A stretch of DNA of 64,000 nucleotides from Leishmania mexicana MHOM/GT/2001/U1103 (Eukaryota > Euglenozoa > Kinetoplastea > Trypanosomatida > Trypanosomatidae). Positions 1 through 10,149 of the stretch are shown in pieces. A program made the position numbers and the translations under genes. How positions within the stretch are numbered: position 1 is the first letter of the stretch; each line of letters starts with the position of its first letter. A model generated the notes under the pieces. The model was not told the DNA's origin. It did not search any database and saw nothing but the letters and a program-made list of their open reading frames with translations. The stretch is from the NCBI RefSeq assembly GCF_000234665.1, contig NC_018319.1, positions 372,001 to 436,000 of the forward strand, written 5' to 3'.

Positions 1-2104
1 GCGAGGAGAGGTGTGGCGATTTGTGGCGGCAACCACGGCTGTGCGCCGAGGCCGACGTCGAAGCCTGCTGCCGCCGCGAGGCAGAGCCGCGAGATGAGTT
101 GGACGACGAGTGCGCCGCTCCGCTGCCGCCTCCAGCACTACCTAGCGCCACATGGTGCACTGCTGCCTGCACACTCCCCTCAAGCGCCGGCATCAGATCC
201 CCCAGACTCTCTATAGCGTTTTCCTGGACAGAGAAGACCGCGTCTTGCATCAGTGCCCGCAGCGCCTTGCACATGGTGCGGACCACTTCATCGCTGCCAA
301 ATATAAAGCAGTGATAATGGCGAGCCGCGCTGCGACGCACGACTGGATCGGCATCCTGGGACAGGGCCACGGCGACAGGGACACAGGAGTGCTGGATAAC
401 GTCGCTGCTGCAGTGCTGCACCATCAACTCCAGCTGCCGTGCCACAGCCGCGCGCGTCTCCGGCTCCTCGTCCCGCGCGAGCGTCTCTAGAACCACCTCC
501 AAGTCGTCGGCGTTCAGCACCAACGCTGCCATCGCGCCAAGCCGATTCGCCGCCGTGTAGCGCACACGCCAGCTCGGGTCCATGTACGCACCTACGAAGG
601 TGCTGAGCAGGTACTTGGACGTCGACTTGGGCCCGATCATCTGCGCCAGCTTCACCACCTCTTCGATCAACAGATAGCGGACAGTGTCGCTGAGGTCGTC
701 CGTGGCCAGGCTCTTCAGCAGCGGCAGGGGCATCTCGGCCAGCGTGAGCCGATGCACGGCCGCGACACGCACCCAGTCGTGGAGAGACATGACGACGGCC
801 GCGCGGACCATTGCCGAGGCGTCGCTGCTGCACTCCGCATAGTAGTTGAACATGTCCGTCACGCTCAGCCCGCTTGCCTGCAGCACAGCCGGCCTTATAG
901 CGAGGTAGCCGAGCAGCCCGGCCGCCACGACGCGCGGTGCACTCCAGAAGGATACGCGCATCGTCAGTACAAAGGGGAGGAACAGTTCGAGTAGCACGGC
1001 GTCCTCGACCATCTCGAAGATGGCCTGCAGGGATGTTGTAATCACCTTGGCGACGACCCCCTCCGCGGAGCAGCACAGCTCCATGATGAGGCCCATGAAG
1101 TAGGTGAGGTTGGCCGTGGTGCGTGTCTCCATGCACGCCACAATCTGCGGCAGTGCACGCGCGATGCACGGGGCGCAGTCATCGAAGGACTCGCCGTAGT
1201 CGTCCGCCTCGAACGCCGTGAGCAGCGCCGGCAACAGGTGGTCGAGGATGCGCTGTGTGGACATTTTTTGCGCTGCCGCGACACAGCCCTCCGTGACAAA
1301 GGCGCGACGCTCCTCCAAGCTGCCGAGGTTGTAGTACTGCTTGATGGGTGGGTCATGCCGGTCCAGGTCGAAGCACACGCTGGACACGTCGTTGTTATAC
1401 TCTACGGACACCTCCACGTCGCTCTCGGTGCGCGGACTGAGCGTGAAGGCGGCGTTCAGAGAGCGTCGCGGGTTGCCGCTGGCGGCTGCACTATTCGGTG
1501 ACGTATTAGGAGGGGAGGCACCCCCACCACCACCGCCAGACGCTCCGTTCATACTCGCGTTGACGGCGACGGCACTCGCACCACCGAGGTTGGTGGCGCC
1601 TAATGGCTGCGCGGACAGCTCTGGATCTGGGTACGGCGATGCGGATGTGGACGGCGTTGATGGAGGTGATACCAGCAATGGCGGGATCCTTGTTGGCTCC
1701 GTCGAGGAGGAGGACAATGAGGATTCTGAGATGGCGAGTGCGTCCTTGTGCGGTGTGCTGCGGCCGCCGCTGTTTATGTCTGCTGGGGAGGCGGGCAGCG
1801 GGGACGGGGAGGTGTGCAGGGACGTTCGCAGCGCCTCCTCCTCCTCCTCTTCCTCCCGCAGAGGTGGCGAGGTGGTGCGGTGGTTTGCCGCCTCACTGTC
1901 GCCGCAGCTCGTTGACCGCGGCGTTGGCGACGCGACGCGTACTGCAATGCCCGAGGCTGACATGCTAAGCGGTGTGCGGAGCTCGTGGCTGCTACACGTT
2001 GTCGACGAGGAGGCGGGGAGCGAACTTAGCAGCGGTGGCGACGCCACGGCCGTGCCGGTGGCGCCCGCACCCCAGGCGGCCCGGTTGGGGCCCTCATGGC
2101 TCAT
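1..2104 (-). CDS. HEAT-repeat protein, PP2A regulatory subunit A / PPP4R1-like (3' end outside window)
   Basis: An uninterrupted minus-strand frame runs from an ATG at 2104 to the left edge (about 701 codons, no stop), so the C-terminus is missing. Residues 1 to about 230 are low-complexity and rich in Ser, Pro, Gly and Ala, with an acidic run near residue 90. From about residue 240 the protein turns into helical pairs typical of HEAT repeats. The segment containing DPSWRVRYTAANRLG closely resembles the HEAT repeats of the PP2A scaffold subunit, and following repeats carry the usual D-x-x-x-x-VR spacing (DADPVVRRSAARH). The family scaffolds or regulates PP2A/PP4-type phosphatases. The long disordered N-terminus is unlike the classical 65-kDa A subunit, so a PPP4R1-like regulator is an alternative. 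Family call is by eye; exact subunit type is uncertain. Confidence 0.72.
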   Translation of the reverse strand, partial: MSHEGPNRAAWGAGATGTAVASPPLLSSLPASSSTTCSSHELRTPLSMSASGIAVRVASPTPRSTSCGDSEAANHRTTSPPLREEEEEEEALRTSLHTSPSPLPASPADINSGGRSTPHKDALAISESSLSSSSTEPTRIPPLLVSPPSTPSTSASPYPDPELSAQPLGATNLGGASAVAVNASMNGASGGGGGGASPPNTSPNSAAASGNPRRSLNAAFTLSPRTESDVEVSVEYNNDVSSVCFDLDRHDPPIKQYYNLGSLEERRAFVTEGCVAAAQKMSTQRILDHLLPALLTAFEADDYGESFDDCAPCIARALPQIVACMETRTTANLTYFMGLIMELCCSAEGVVAKVITTSLQAIFEMVEDAVLLELFLPFVLTMRVSFWSAPRVVAAGLLGYLAIRPAVLQASGLSVTDMFNYYAECSSDASAMVRAAVVMSLHDWVRVAAVHRLTLAEMPLPLLKSLATDDLSDTVRYLLIEEVVKLAQMIGPKSTSKYLLSTFVGAYMDPSWRVRYTAANRLGAMAALVLNADDLEVVLETLARDEEPETRAAVARQLELMVQHCSSDVIQHSCVPVAVALSQDADPVVRRSAARHYHCFIFGSDEVVRTMCKALRALMQDAVFSVQENAIESLGDLMPALEGSVQAAVHHVALGSAGGGSGAAHSSSNSSRGSASRRQQASTSASAHSRGCRHKSPHLSS

Positions 2105-3824
2105 AGCGCACTATAGACGTTGGTAGAGGGCGGGCGTTTGCGCCACCGCGCCGTAGGAGGCCGTTCACGAGTCGGTGAGGGCGTCTGCCGCTCCCCCCTC
2201 TAGCTGGCGCGGGTGTCTCTCTCTCTCACACACGTATGTGTATGTCTGTGCACGCGGCGTCTGACGTCTCTCCCTTTCCTGGGGCGCTACGTAGGGGGGG
2301 GGGATCGCGACGTCAACCGAATGCGCGATTGCCGTGCGCCGCAACTCCGCCTTCGTTGTGCTTCAGTTTCTCTTGCGCACGCAACACTACGTGGGGAGCC
2401 TCTCGCATCACACGGGGGAGAGGGCAGGAGGATGCCCAGCGGACTGAACAACGACGACGACGATGATGCCAACCACAACCGCCACAACGGTAAAGGACAA
2501 GAGAGCCGCTTCGCTTGTACACGAGCGCGCGTGTCCAACGACGGATGGGCAGGGGAGGGGAAAGGTAGAGGAGGTGGGGTGATCGGTATGATAGTCGCGC
2601 TGATGGTGGTGGTGACTGCCATACGGTCTAATACATGCACCGATGCCCGCGCGCGCGCGACGGCGTGTGTGTGGGCCCGTGGTTTGAGTGAGGTGTCCGT
2701 GTATAGAGACAGACAGGCACAACAAGAAGAATACAGTAGGCGGGGGCAGCGGCGGCGGCGTGCGGATGGGAAGGGGGTGCTGTCAGTACGTGGATAAGTC
2801 CACAGCCCTAGAGACGCACTCGACGGCTCACACGAAGATTTCCGCCAGGTGGTGATGCGCACGTGCGTCGGTTGTGGATCGATGAAAGGCGCGTGGCGAG
2901 GTGTGTGTGTGTGTGCTGGAGGAGTGGATGCGGGAGGGAAGGGGATTAGTCGATGTTGGGTGGGAAAGACAGCGTGCGCGTGTGAGCGTATGTACGGCAG
3001 AACCATTTAGTGATAGATACAGTAGGGAACTCCTTGATGGATGGGCAGAGCGATTCCGGCACGCGTGTGCGTGTGCGCGTGTGTGGATCCACCAAGGAAG
3101 AGGTATTTTGTGCCGCCGTCGTTGCAGACAGACGCACACACACACGACAAGTGCATGCGACCAGGACGTATCGGGGTGGTCACCGGTGGCATCGCACACG
3201 AGAAAGAAAGCGCGCGGACAGACGAACGGCAGCAGCACAGAGAAAGGAGAGGAGCGAAGAGGGGGGACGGGTGGGGAGAGTGCGGGAGTGGTGGTGGCCA
3301 TGAGGCAGGAAGAAGCATGGTGGGCTGGTAAGGTGTTTCGGCGTGTGTGTGTGTAGGGGGGAGGAGTCAACCCCCATCAGAGGACGCTGACGCACAGATC
3401 AGTCAGCCTGCCATCCGACAGCACACACACACCCGCAACAGAGAAAGAAATGGCTCGCCCCTCCTTCCCCGCGGCGTTCATTTCCATGCTTCTGCCTCCG
3501 TGCGGCGAGAGGGGAGGGAGGTGTAGGGGGACACAGGGTGGGTGCTCACGCGCGCGTATGTGCGTGCGCGCGTGCCCTGATGCCTGTGTGTGTGTGTGGG
3601 TAAAGTTTCCGTCTATCCGCACCACCGGGGCAATATTCGCTGCTTAATATACATGAGAGAGTGCGTGTGCGTGTGTGCACCATCAGCGACCACATGGGGC
3701 AGACGTGTGGGAGAAAGAGAGCGAGAGAAAGGACACGCGACTGGCAGGGTGTGTGGGTGGAGGGGGTGGAGCTCTTGACGTGTATGCCTATGCCGCCCTC
3801 ATCATCACTATCGCACAGGCCCCA
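2105..3824. other. Intergenic region, simple-sequence rich
   Basis: This 1.7-kb stretch separates the EF-hand-like gene from the HEAT-repeat gene. It holds many short GT/CA tracts (for example near 2901-2915, 3340-3354 and 3585-3597), GA-rich patches on the plus strand and no frame with coding character. It should contain the 3'UTR of the EF-hand gene and the splice and polyadenylation signals between the two. Confidence 0.7.
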
Positions 3825-4394
3825 TTAGATGCCCTTGGCCACGGGTGCGCCAGGTGTCGATTGCGCTTGCCCCAGCTGCCTCTGCAGTTCTATGATGTCG
3901 GGCGTCGTGGTCGGCACGGGGGTGCACAGGTACGTCGCCAGCTCGTCGATGCGCACCCGTCCCTTCTCATCGGTCGGCACCTCGGCGAGTAGCTGCCGCA
4001 CGTCGGACTCCGGCATCTTCTCCCCCAGCGTCGTGAGAAGGGTAATGAGTTCGGAGAGCTTCAGCCGGCCCGAGTCCCCGACGTCGAAGGCGCGCAGCGC
4101 CGTCACGAGGTCTTCCTCGGTCGGCCCCGTGTACGGCTGCTGCATCAGCTTAATGAATGCGTCGTACGAGGCGGGGTTGGGCAAGGGCCGTAGGAGATCG
4201 TTGAGCTCCGCCTCCGTGTAGCGACGCCCGAGGCTGCGCAGGATGTGCTTGAGGTCGATGTGCGACACCAACCCCGTGTGCCGCTCGTCGAAGAGGTTCC
4301 ATGTGGAGCTCCACTCTAGTGGTACTGAGAAGTTGCTGGCCGCCGGCGAAGCTGCAGCTGCAGCTGCGGCGGTCCCTGCCTCCGGTGCGGCCAT
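3825..4394 (-). CDS. Small EF-hand-like (calmodulin / myosin light chain-like) protein
   Basis: The protein has 189 residues starting at the ATG at 4394 (MAAPEAG). A longer frame continues upstream but is composed of His/Thr/Arg simple sequence, so the shorter start is preferred. After an Ala-rich leader there are helix-loop-helix units around residues 32-50, 100-118 and 136-152, in the layout of calmodulin, centrin and essential light chains. The loops are poor calcium binders: DERHTGLVSHID (36-47) and DVGDSGRLKLSE (104-115) lack several acidic ligands, and the third loop (VPTDEKGRVRID) starts with no acidic residue. This suggests a structural light chain or adaptor rather than a calcium sensor; the partner (for example a myosin or kinesin) is unknown. 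Confidence 0.75.
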   Translation of the reverse strand: MAAPEAGTAAAAAAASPAASNFSVPLEWSSTWNLFDERHTGLVSHIDLKHILRSLGRRYTEAELNDLLRPLPNPASYDAFIKLMQQPYTGPTEEDLVTALRAFDVGDSGRLKLSELITLLTTLGEKMPESDVRQLLAEVPTDEKGRVRIDELATYLCTPVPTTTPDIIELQRQLGQAQSTPGAPVAKGI

Positions 4395-5252
4395 GACGTG
4401 CACTACGGTCAGGTGGCGAGCAGTGGGGAAGAGAAAGCGGGGAGGGCGCTCAATGACGTAAGGTGGTGCGCTGTGTGAGCGTGTGCGTGTGTGTGTATAA
4501 CGCTGGAGCTTCCAACCTGTTCCCTCGTGGTGTGCCGAGGTGTTGGTGGGGCGGGGGGTACAGGTAAGGCCCGGGTACTCACGCAGTGAGACGGAGAGGA
4601 GGAGGCAGCTGACAGATACATGTCCGCATCGCACCGGAAGAGGTGGACGGAGGGGCTTTTCATGAAGGTGTTTCATCGCTCGCCATCATTCATCCACCGC
4701 CTTGAGGGGGAGGGGGAGGAGGAGAGGTGGTCGCCACCACCAACACGAAGGAGATGGCATTCGCTGGGCACGTTTTCCATCGTGTGCGGCTGCCGGCGGC
4801 GGCACGGCTAAAGGTGTGGGCGTTAGCAGCAGCAGCGGCAGTCGGCGGCGGCGAGGGGCGGGATGTGAGTTGGGTGGGACGGCACAACGGGAGAAGCGAT
4901 GGATCTACGAAGAGAGACACACAAAAAAGGGGGAGGGGGAGGGGGAGGGATGTATGGGTACAGGGGGGGGGGAGGATGTGCACGTGTGTGTGGAGGGGGG
5001 AGGGCATGTGTGCGCTGTTCTCCATCTTCCCCCCTCCCCCTCCCGTGCCTTGTCCTCTCTCTATCTGTGAGAGGGAGGACAGCGATGAGTGTGTGTGGGG
5101 GGGGAGGGAGAGGGAGAACAGCAGCAGCAGCAGCAGCAGCAGCAACTATTCTAGTAAGTGGGCGCCTAAAAAAAACGCATACTCAGAGACGATGCAAGAC
5201 CATAGGGCGTGCAGCACCGATAGACACACGTGCCCGCCCGCACCCCGTTCCG
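4395..5252. other. Intergenic region with G-rich and CAG repeats
   Basis: No coding frame is supported. The region contains G-rich runs (4928-4990, 5091-5112) and a short (CAG)n tract at about 5119-5144. On the coding (minus) strand the G runs read as pyrimidine tracts, expected upstream of the EF-hand gene. Confidence 0.65.
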
Positions 5253-8200
5253 CTACGTAACTGGTGCTCTGTCGAATCTTGTGATGGTGGTGGTGGTGGC
5301 TGAGTTTGACGAGGGTGAGGGACTCGTGGACGGGTGGGCGATCCTCTTCTGCGTCTGCAGGTTCCTGTTGGAGGAGGCAGGGGAGAGGCCGCGACGTGGC
5401 AACAGCGGCGGTGGGGAGCGGGATGGCACTCGAGGTGGTAGGGGTTTGAAGGAGGAAGGCTTGTGCGAGCGCGCTGTCGGCTGCGAGTGGGGTGGTGTGC
5501 AGGACCGTACCGCAAGCGATGTAGTGTTGTTGTGGGATCGCAGAGAGTCACCGGGTCTCTCTGCAGACGCTGCGCCAGTCTCGCCACCTCTGTTGCTCAC
5601 CCCGGTGACCCGGTGGCGCCCTGGGAGAGGCGTCGTGCCGCGGCGGGAAAGGGGTGTGTGCGCCAGCGTCGGTGAACCTTTTCGGGAGGGGTGTGCTGAC
5701 GCCCCGCGATCAGGGCCTGCGAGTCGCTGCTCTGCACGGTGTCGTGCGAGTGCCGGGGGGACTGGAGAGACGGACCGGACAGGCGGATGTGACCGCAGCG
5801 GCGGCGGGCTCGACGCACTGCGACTGCGCACGCGCGAAACGAGCGGTGCCGTTGTGCTCTGCGAAGCTGTCAGCAGGTCTCGGACCCGTTGACCGTGGAT
5901 CCACAGCTCCGCCTTGGCCGATGTTGGCGGAGACAACACCAGGGTACCAGGGCTGCCGTTGTGGCAGCTACCCACATCCGCGGTGTCCTCGCGCGGGTCG
6001 GTGGCTGCTTGCAGGGCATCCCACGCCGCGACGAGCTCCTTCAGGTGGTTCACAATGCGGGGAAGCTCCTTGGCCACGCGCCGCCGCATTTTCTCTTCCT
6101 GCAGCAGCTGCTTCGCCATGTTCACCTTCTTATCCAAGAGCCGCTCGCGGCTCGTGGCGCGCATCTGAGCCGCCTCCCGGACAATCTCCTGATAGCTCTG
6201 CACCAGCGGCGCGGCTTGCTCGATTACATGCAGTCGCAGACGCAAGAAGTCAATCTCGTCCGCCGCCTGCTCCCGCACCTGCTGGCACGCCGTCAGGTGG
6301 CGCTGAAAGCTGAGGAGCACCTTGCCAGACGGCGACGGTGGCGGTGGAGCGACGGCCGCCGCCTCACGCGCCTCGACACCGCTTGCGTTCTCATCATCGA
6401 CATCACCGCGTCGCTGCTGCCGTCGTGTCGCGGGGACCGCCGACTCCTCTGACTGGAACGTCTCCAGTAGTTCTTCCTCCATCGCCACGCGCAGCTCCCC
6501 GTCTGGTGCCACCGCGTACGTCTTGTCGCCCGTCGCCGCGTAGTAGGCCTCGTAGACGTCACGCAGCCGGCCCATTGTCTTCTCTACCAGGATGTCCTCC
6601 TGTGTGCTAAGGTGCGCCTGAAAGGCAGCTCGAGCGCGGCGGACGTAGTCCAGCACCGGTGCGTACGAGGCGGCGCGCAGGACTTGACGGACAGCTGGCG
6701 GCAGGTACAAGCCTCCGCCCGTCCGGTGCGCATCCTTCTGTCCACGTGCGCTGTCGCTATCATCCACCGCTGCCGGTGACGTGAGTCTCGTGCTGCTCTT
6801 CAGGGATGGTGGCGGCGTCGGCATCGCGTGAAGCAGTGCCACGCCGGCTGCAGGGCCCGGCTGCTGCTGCGCGGCCACATCCGCCTCGTACGCGGCGTGC
6901 AGCTGTTTGTACTGCGCAACGATCTCCTCCAACGTTTGCCTGTACGGCTCCGGCTTGAAGGAGGCGAGAGGCGGCGAGCAGAGGGAAGTCTTGACAGGCC
7001 ATGCGACGGCATTCTCGTCATGGTCGTTGCTATGAATTGAGCTGCTGGCCTTGCCTCGGCTCTCCGCCTCATCCTTGCACCGGCGCGGAAGGGAAAAGGG
7101 TGACGAGGCCTTTGGAGACGACCTTTGCACAGACATGGCCCGCCACAACACCTCTAGCGTATCAAGTGCGTGCAGCTCCTCCTGCGCCTCCAGCTGCATG
7201 AGATGGTTGTGCTCGTCGATGCTGCGTACAATCGCCTCGGCTTCGGCTTGAATGCGCGTGAGAGTGAGGTCTTGGTGGGTGCCGTATGCAGCTATGCTCG
7301 ACACGTCCACCTCCAGCACCGTCGCGCGCACCGCCTCGCCGGCTGGCGTGCCACCGGAACTACTCACCACCGTCTTGGCGTGAACACCGGCGCTCTCGGC
7401 TGCGGCGAGGACGCCGGTGGACGACGTCGCTGTCTGTGCGGTGATGCGTGCCTCCGTCGTCACTGTTGTAGAGGTGGGCGTCGGCCACGCCGAACTACCT
7501 AGCTCGCCTTCACCGCCGTGCTTGAGCGGCGCGTGATCGACGTTGCTGTCGCTGCCAGTCAAGCTACACGGTGCGTCGAGAGAGCACGAGGCAGCACACA
7601 AGAGCAGTTGTAGTTCCTCGCGCGTGGCGTCCTGCAGCGAGGCTGTGGGGCGGTTGAGAAGAGACACGATGGCGTCTGCCTCGTCATTGGCACCAGAGCT
7701 GCTGCGGCTCTCTTCGCACTTGTCACTGGACGGCGCTACCGAGGCTGCAGCGAGGCCAGACGTCTTGGGCGATGTCAACGGCGAGACGAACCCGGAGGAG
7801 CGCGTGGACGCCGCGTGGACGGCCGCAGTTGTCTGCAGCCGTCGGTCCACCGCAGAGTCCGAATCAAGGCTGATCCGCTTTCCAAGCTCGCTGCCGCCGC
7901 CGTCCTCCTCCTTGCTGAGGTACTTGGCGCGATACGCGGCACGTATCACCACCTGCTCCTGCGCGCTGCGGTTGATAATCGCACGCTGCTTGCACAGTAG
8001 CTGCAGTACTTGTAGCCGATTGTCGGCGAGGCGCTGCAGCCGCCCGAGCTCCGCGTGCAGCTGCCGACGCACGCCTTCGTGAGTGTTGTTGTGAAGCAGG
8101 CGACGCAGGGCATGGGTCGCGGAGATGTGCGCATCGCTGTCGCTGACGTCTTCTCCCTGCTCGCCGTTGCCATCATCTGTCTCTAAGCCCGCGCTGCCTC

Positions 8201-8834
8201 CCCGATGGACGCGCTCTTGCTGGTGCTGCTCGTCGTCGTTCTCGCCACGCTGCCCCGATGGACACGAGGCGTTGATGAGTGTGACGAAAGAGGGGATAGA
8301 GAGATACATAAACTCGTTGCCGCGTGACGGGGACACGCCTGCTTCCGCATCCCCACCAACGTCACCGTTGCGCCGCCGAGCGGCTGCCGACTCCGATGCC
8401 GCATCCGATGACCCCGTTTCATCACTCCTGTTACTACCCCTGCCACCGTCGATGACGAACGGGTGCCGCTGCTGCGTCTGTGCATAGTGTGCTTTCAGTA
8501 GCGACACGATCGACGCCACCTCCGGCTGCCGCGGCGCCTCATCCAGCCTCACGGCGAGGTGGCACACGTCCCGAAGCAGTGCGTCGTTCTCCGCAGCTGC
8601 GTTGGACTCAGCGGCCTCCTGCAGGGCGCCGAAGTCGTCAAGAAAGGGCAGGAGAGCGCCGAAGAGAAACCCGTTCCACTTTTGCTGCCGGTCGCGCGAG
8701 GCGATGCCCATCCGCTGCCACACCGCGTATACACGCTGGGCGACGCCAGAGAGCTGCTGCACCGCAGGCGCGACGCGCGGGTCCGCCGCATCTACCGCGG
8801 TATCCATCGCAGGCGCGGCGGATGTGCGACGCAT
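5253..8834 (-). CDS. Ase1/PRC1/MAP65-family microtubule cross-linking protein
   Basis: About 1193 residues from the ATG at 8834. The frame is open further to 8996, but a strong pyrimidine tract at 8915-8937 lies between the two ATGs, favouring 8834. The N-terminus (VYAVWQRMGI near residue 36) matches the start of PRC1/MAP65 proteins. Near residues 910-945 the segment QEEKMRRRVAKELPRIVNHL followed by KELVAAW matches the spectrin-like microtubule-binding domain of the family, where a conserved LLKEEK-R-LPKL-L-W pattern occurs; AELWIHGQRVRDLL follows as the expected C-terminal part of that domain. Long Ser/Ala-rich insertions make it about twice the usual length, and the last 200 residues are basic and Pro/Ser-rich. 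These proteins bundle antiparallel microtubules in the spindle; here a role in spindle or subpellicular array is inferred. Confidence 0.75.
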   Translation of the reverse strand: MRRTSAAPAMDTAVDAADPRVAPAVQQLSGVAQRVYAVWQRMGIASRDRQQKWNGFLFGALLPFLDDFGALQEAAESNAAAENDALLRDVCHLAVRLDEAPRQPEVASIVSLLKAHYAQTQQRHPFVIDGGRGSNRSDETGSSDAASESAAARRRNGDVGGDAEAGVSPSRGNEFMYLSIPSFVTLINASCPSGQRGENDDEQHQQERVHRGGSAGLETDDGNGEQGEDVSDSDAHISATHALRRLLHNNTHEGVRRQLHAELGRLQRLADNRLQVLQLLCKQRAIINRSAQEQVVIRAAYRAKYLSKEEDGGGSELGKRISLDSDSAVDRRLQTTAAVHAASTRSSGFVSPLTSPKTSGLAAASVAPSSDKCEESRSSSGANDEADAIVSLLNRPTASLQDATREELQLLLCAASCSLDAPCSLTGSDSNVDHAPLKHGGEGELGSSAWPTPTSTTVTTEARITAQTATSSTGVLAAAESAGVHAKTVVSSSGGTPAGEAVRATVLEVDVSSIAAYGTHQDLTLTRIQAEAEAIVRSIDEHNHLMQLEAQEELHALDTLEVLWRAMSVQRSSPKASSPFSLPRRCKDEAESRGKASSSIHSNDHDENAVAWPVKTSLCSPPLASFKPEPYRQTLEEIVAQYKQLHAAYEADVAAQQQPGPAAGVALLHAMPTPPPSLKSSTRLTSPAAVDDSDSARGQKDAHRTGGGLYLPPAVRQVLRAASYAPVLDYVRRARAAFQAHLSTQEDILVEKTMGRLRDVYEAYYAATGDKTYAVAPDGELRVAMEEELLETFQSEESAVPATRRQQRRGDVDDENASGVEAREAAAVAPPPPSPSGKVLLSFQRHLTACQQVREQAADEIDFLRLRLHVIEQAAPLVQSYQEIVREAAQMRATSRERLLDKKVNMAKQLLQEEKMRRRVAKELPRIVNHLKELVAAWDALQAATDPREDTADVGSCHNGSPGTLVLSPPTSAKAELWIHGQRVRDLLTASQSTTAPLVSRVRSRSASSPPPLRSHPPVRSVSPVPPALARHRAEQRLAGPDRGASAHPSRKGSPTLAHTPLSRRGTTPLPGRHRVTGVSNRGGETGAASAERPGDSLRSHNNTTSLAVRSCTPPHSQPTARSHKPSSFKPLPPRVPSRSPPPLLPRRGLSPASSNRNLQTQKRIAHPSTSPSPSSNSATTTTITRFDRAPVT

Positions 8835-10149
8835 AGGGGAGGACGCGAGTGGCGCACAGGCTGCAGCTCGCGGTTCGTGCGAGCCTATTACTGTACACGC
8901 TTTGCGAGGCGTATCGAGAGGGGGAGGGGGAGGGGGGTACAGCCGCACAGAGGCGCTTGGTGTATATATAAATATATTGTGTGCCCTTTTTTTCAAGGAG
9001 ACAACGGCCTCAGATCTGTCTATCTCTGTGTGTCTCTCTCACTCTACTGACGTGCGACTCTACACGATGGTGGTGGTGGTGGTGGTGGTGGGGAGGCGTA
9101 AGGAGCACTCACGCCGGTCCGTACAACGCACGCTCAACCTGCTCGTGTGGAAGAGCTGTGACAAGCAACAAATGGCGCAGCGCTTTCCTTGTGTGCCCTC
9201 CCTCCCTCCCCCAACAAACACATGAACAACACAAGAAGAGTAGGGAAAGGTGTTGGTGCTGTGCAGTGGTGCCGCGTGACGGCGGGGGACGGTCGTGTAG
9301 GGACCCGACCACACACGCAATCCGCGATACGGAGCGCGGTTAGACGAGGAGGAGGAGGGAGCGAAAGGTGAAGAGAGAAAGACATCGAGTCAGTGGGCGA
9401 GAGAGAGAGGAGAGACGTGTGTATGGCTGCACACGCTGAAAGGCTGCGCACATGCAGGAGAGTGGCGTCCCGATCCGCAAGCATGTCCACGGCGGTGACA
9501 GTGGTGATGAGGTCGCAGCGAGAGGGCAGAGGGATGTCCAAGACGATGCGGGCTTGACACGCCACGTCGCCCTCCCCGTCTTCGCGCGCACAACTCATCC
9601 ACGCTCTATCGCGGTGAGGGAGAAACGAAAGGGAGAGGCTCTCCAGAGAAAGAGACCCATCATGACGCAAGCGTCCCCGGGCCCTCGCGCACCTCCCCAG
9701 GCCCCCGCCGGCAGAGCTGCCGGCCGATGGCTGCCCCGGCGCTGTTTGCGATACCACCGCATCTCTTCGCGTGTCTTCTCAGAGTGAAAGGAGGAAAAAA
9801 AAGCGACGGTGTGCGTGTTGACCCGGACGGGTGGGAGAGAGGGGTAGACAGGTGGGCACATCATCATCACCATCGGTGATCGTGGAGAAAATAGAAAGCA
9901 TGTACGCACGAACACACACACACACACACACACGGTGATGGCAGAAGGCCGTCCGCTCTCTCTCTCTCTTGCGCGCGCGCGAGCGCAATGTGCGCTTGCC
10001 TCGTCACGCCGTCATGCCCGTACGCACCCGCACCAAAAGAAAATGAGGAAAGGCAGTGAAAGCGAGAACGTGTGTGCGCGGTGGCCGTTGTTCCGTTCCG
10101 TGCCCCGCATCGGTCCGTCTCTCGCTGCCTTCGTCGATGCCCACGCTCG
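8835..10149. other. Intergenic region between uS3 and the MAP65-like gene
   Basis: No supported gene. Contains a (GGT)n run at about 9066-9092, CA repeats near 9913-9934, and GA-rich plus-strand tracts. It must carry the uS3 3'UTR and the acceptor signals for the MAP65-like mRNA. Confidence 0.65.
8900..8938 (-). promoter_or_regulatory. Candidate spliced-leader acceptor for the MAP65-like gene
   Basis: Read on the minus strand, an almost pure C/T tract (8937 down to 8915) is followed by AG at 8901-8900, 66 bases before the ATG at 8834. This is the usual layout of a trypanosomatid trans-splice acceptor. It would remove the upstream ATG at 8996 from the mRNA and decides the start. Further AGs downstream are possible acceptors. 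Confidence 0.45.

Noticed and set aside
288..1169. A minus-strand frame of 293 codons at the left edge
   Set aside because: It overlaps the HEAT-repeat gene in a different frame and is Arg/Gly/His-rich without repeats; the neighbouring frame encodes a continuous HEAT protein.
1341..2126. A plus-strand frame of 261 codons near the left edge
   Set aside because: Antisense to the low-complexity N-terminus of the HEAT-repeat protein; composition is the mirror of a Ser/Pro/Gly-rich sequence.
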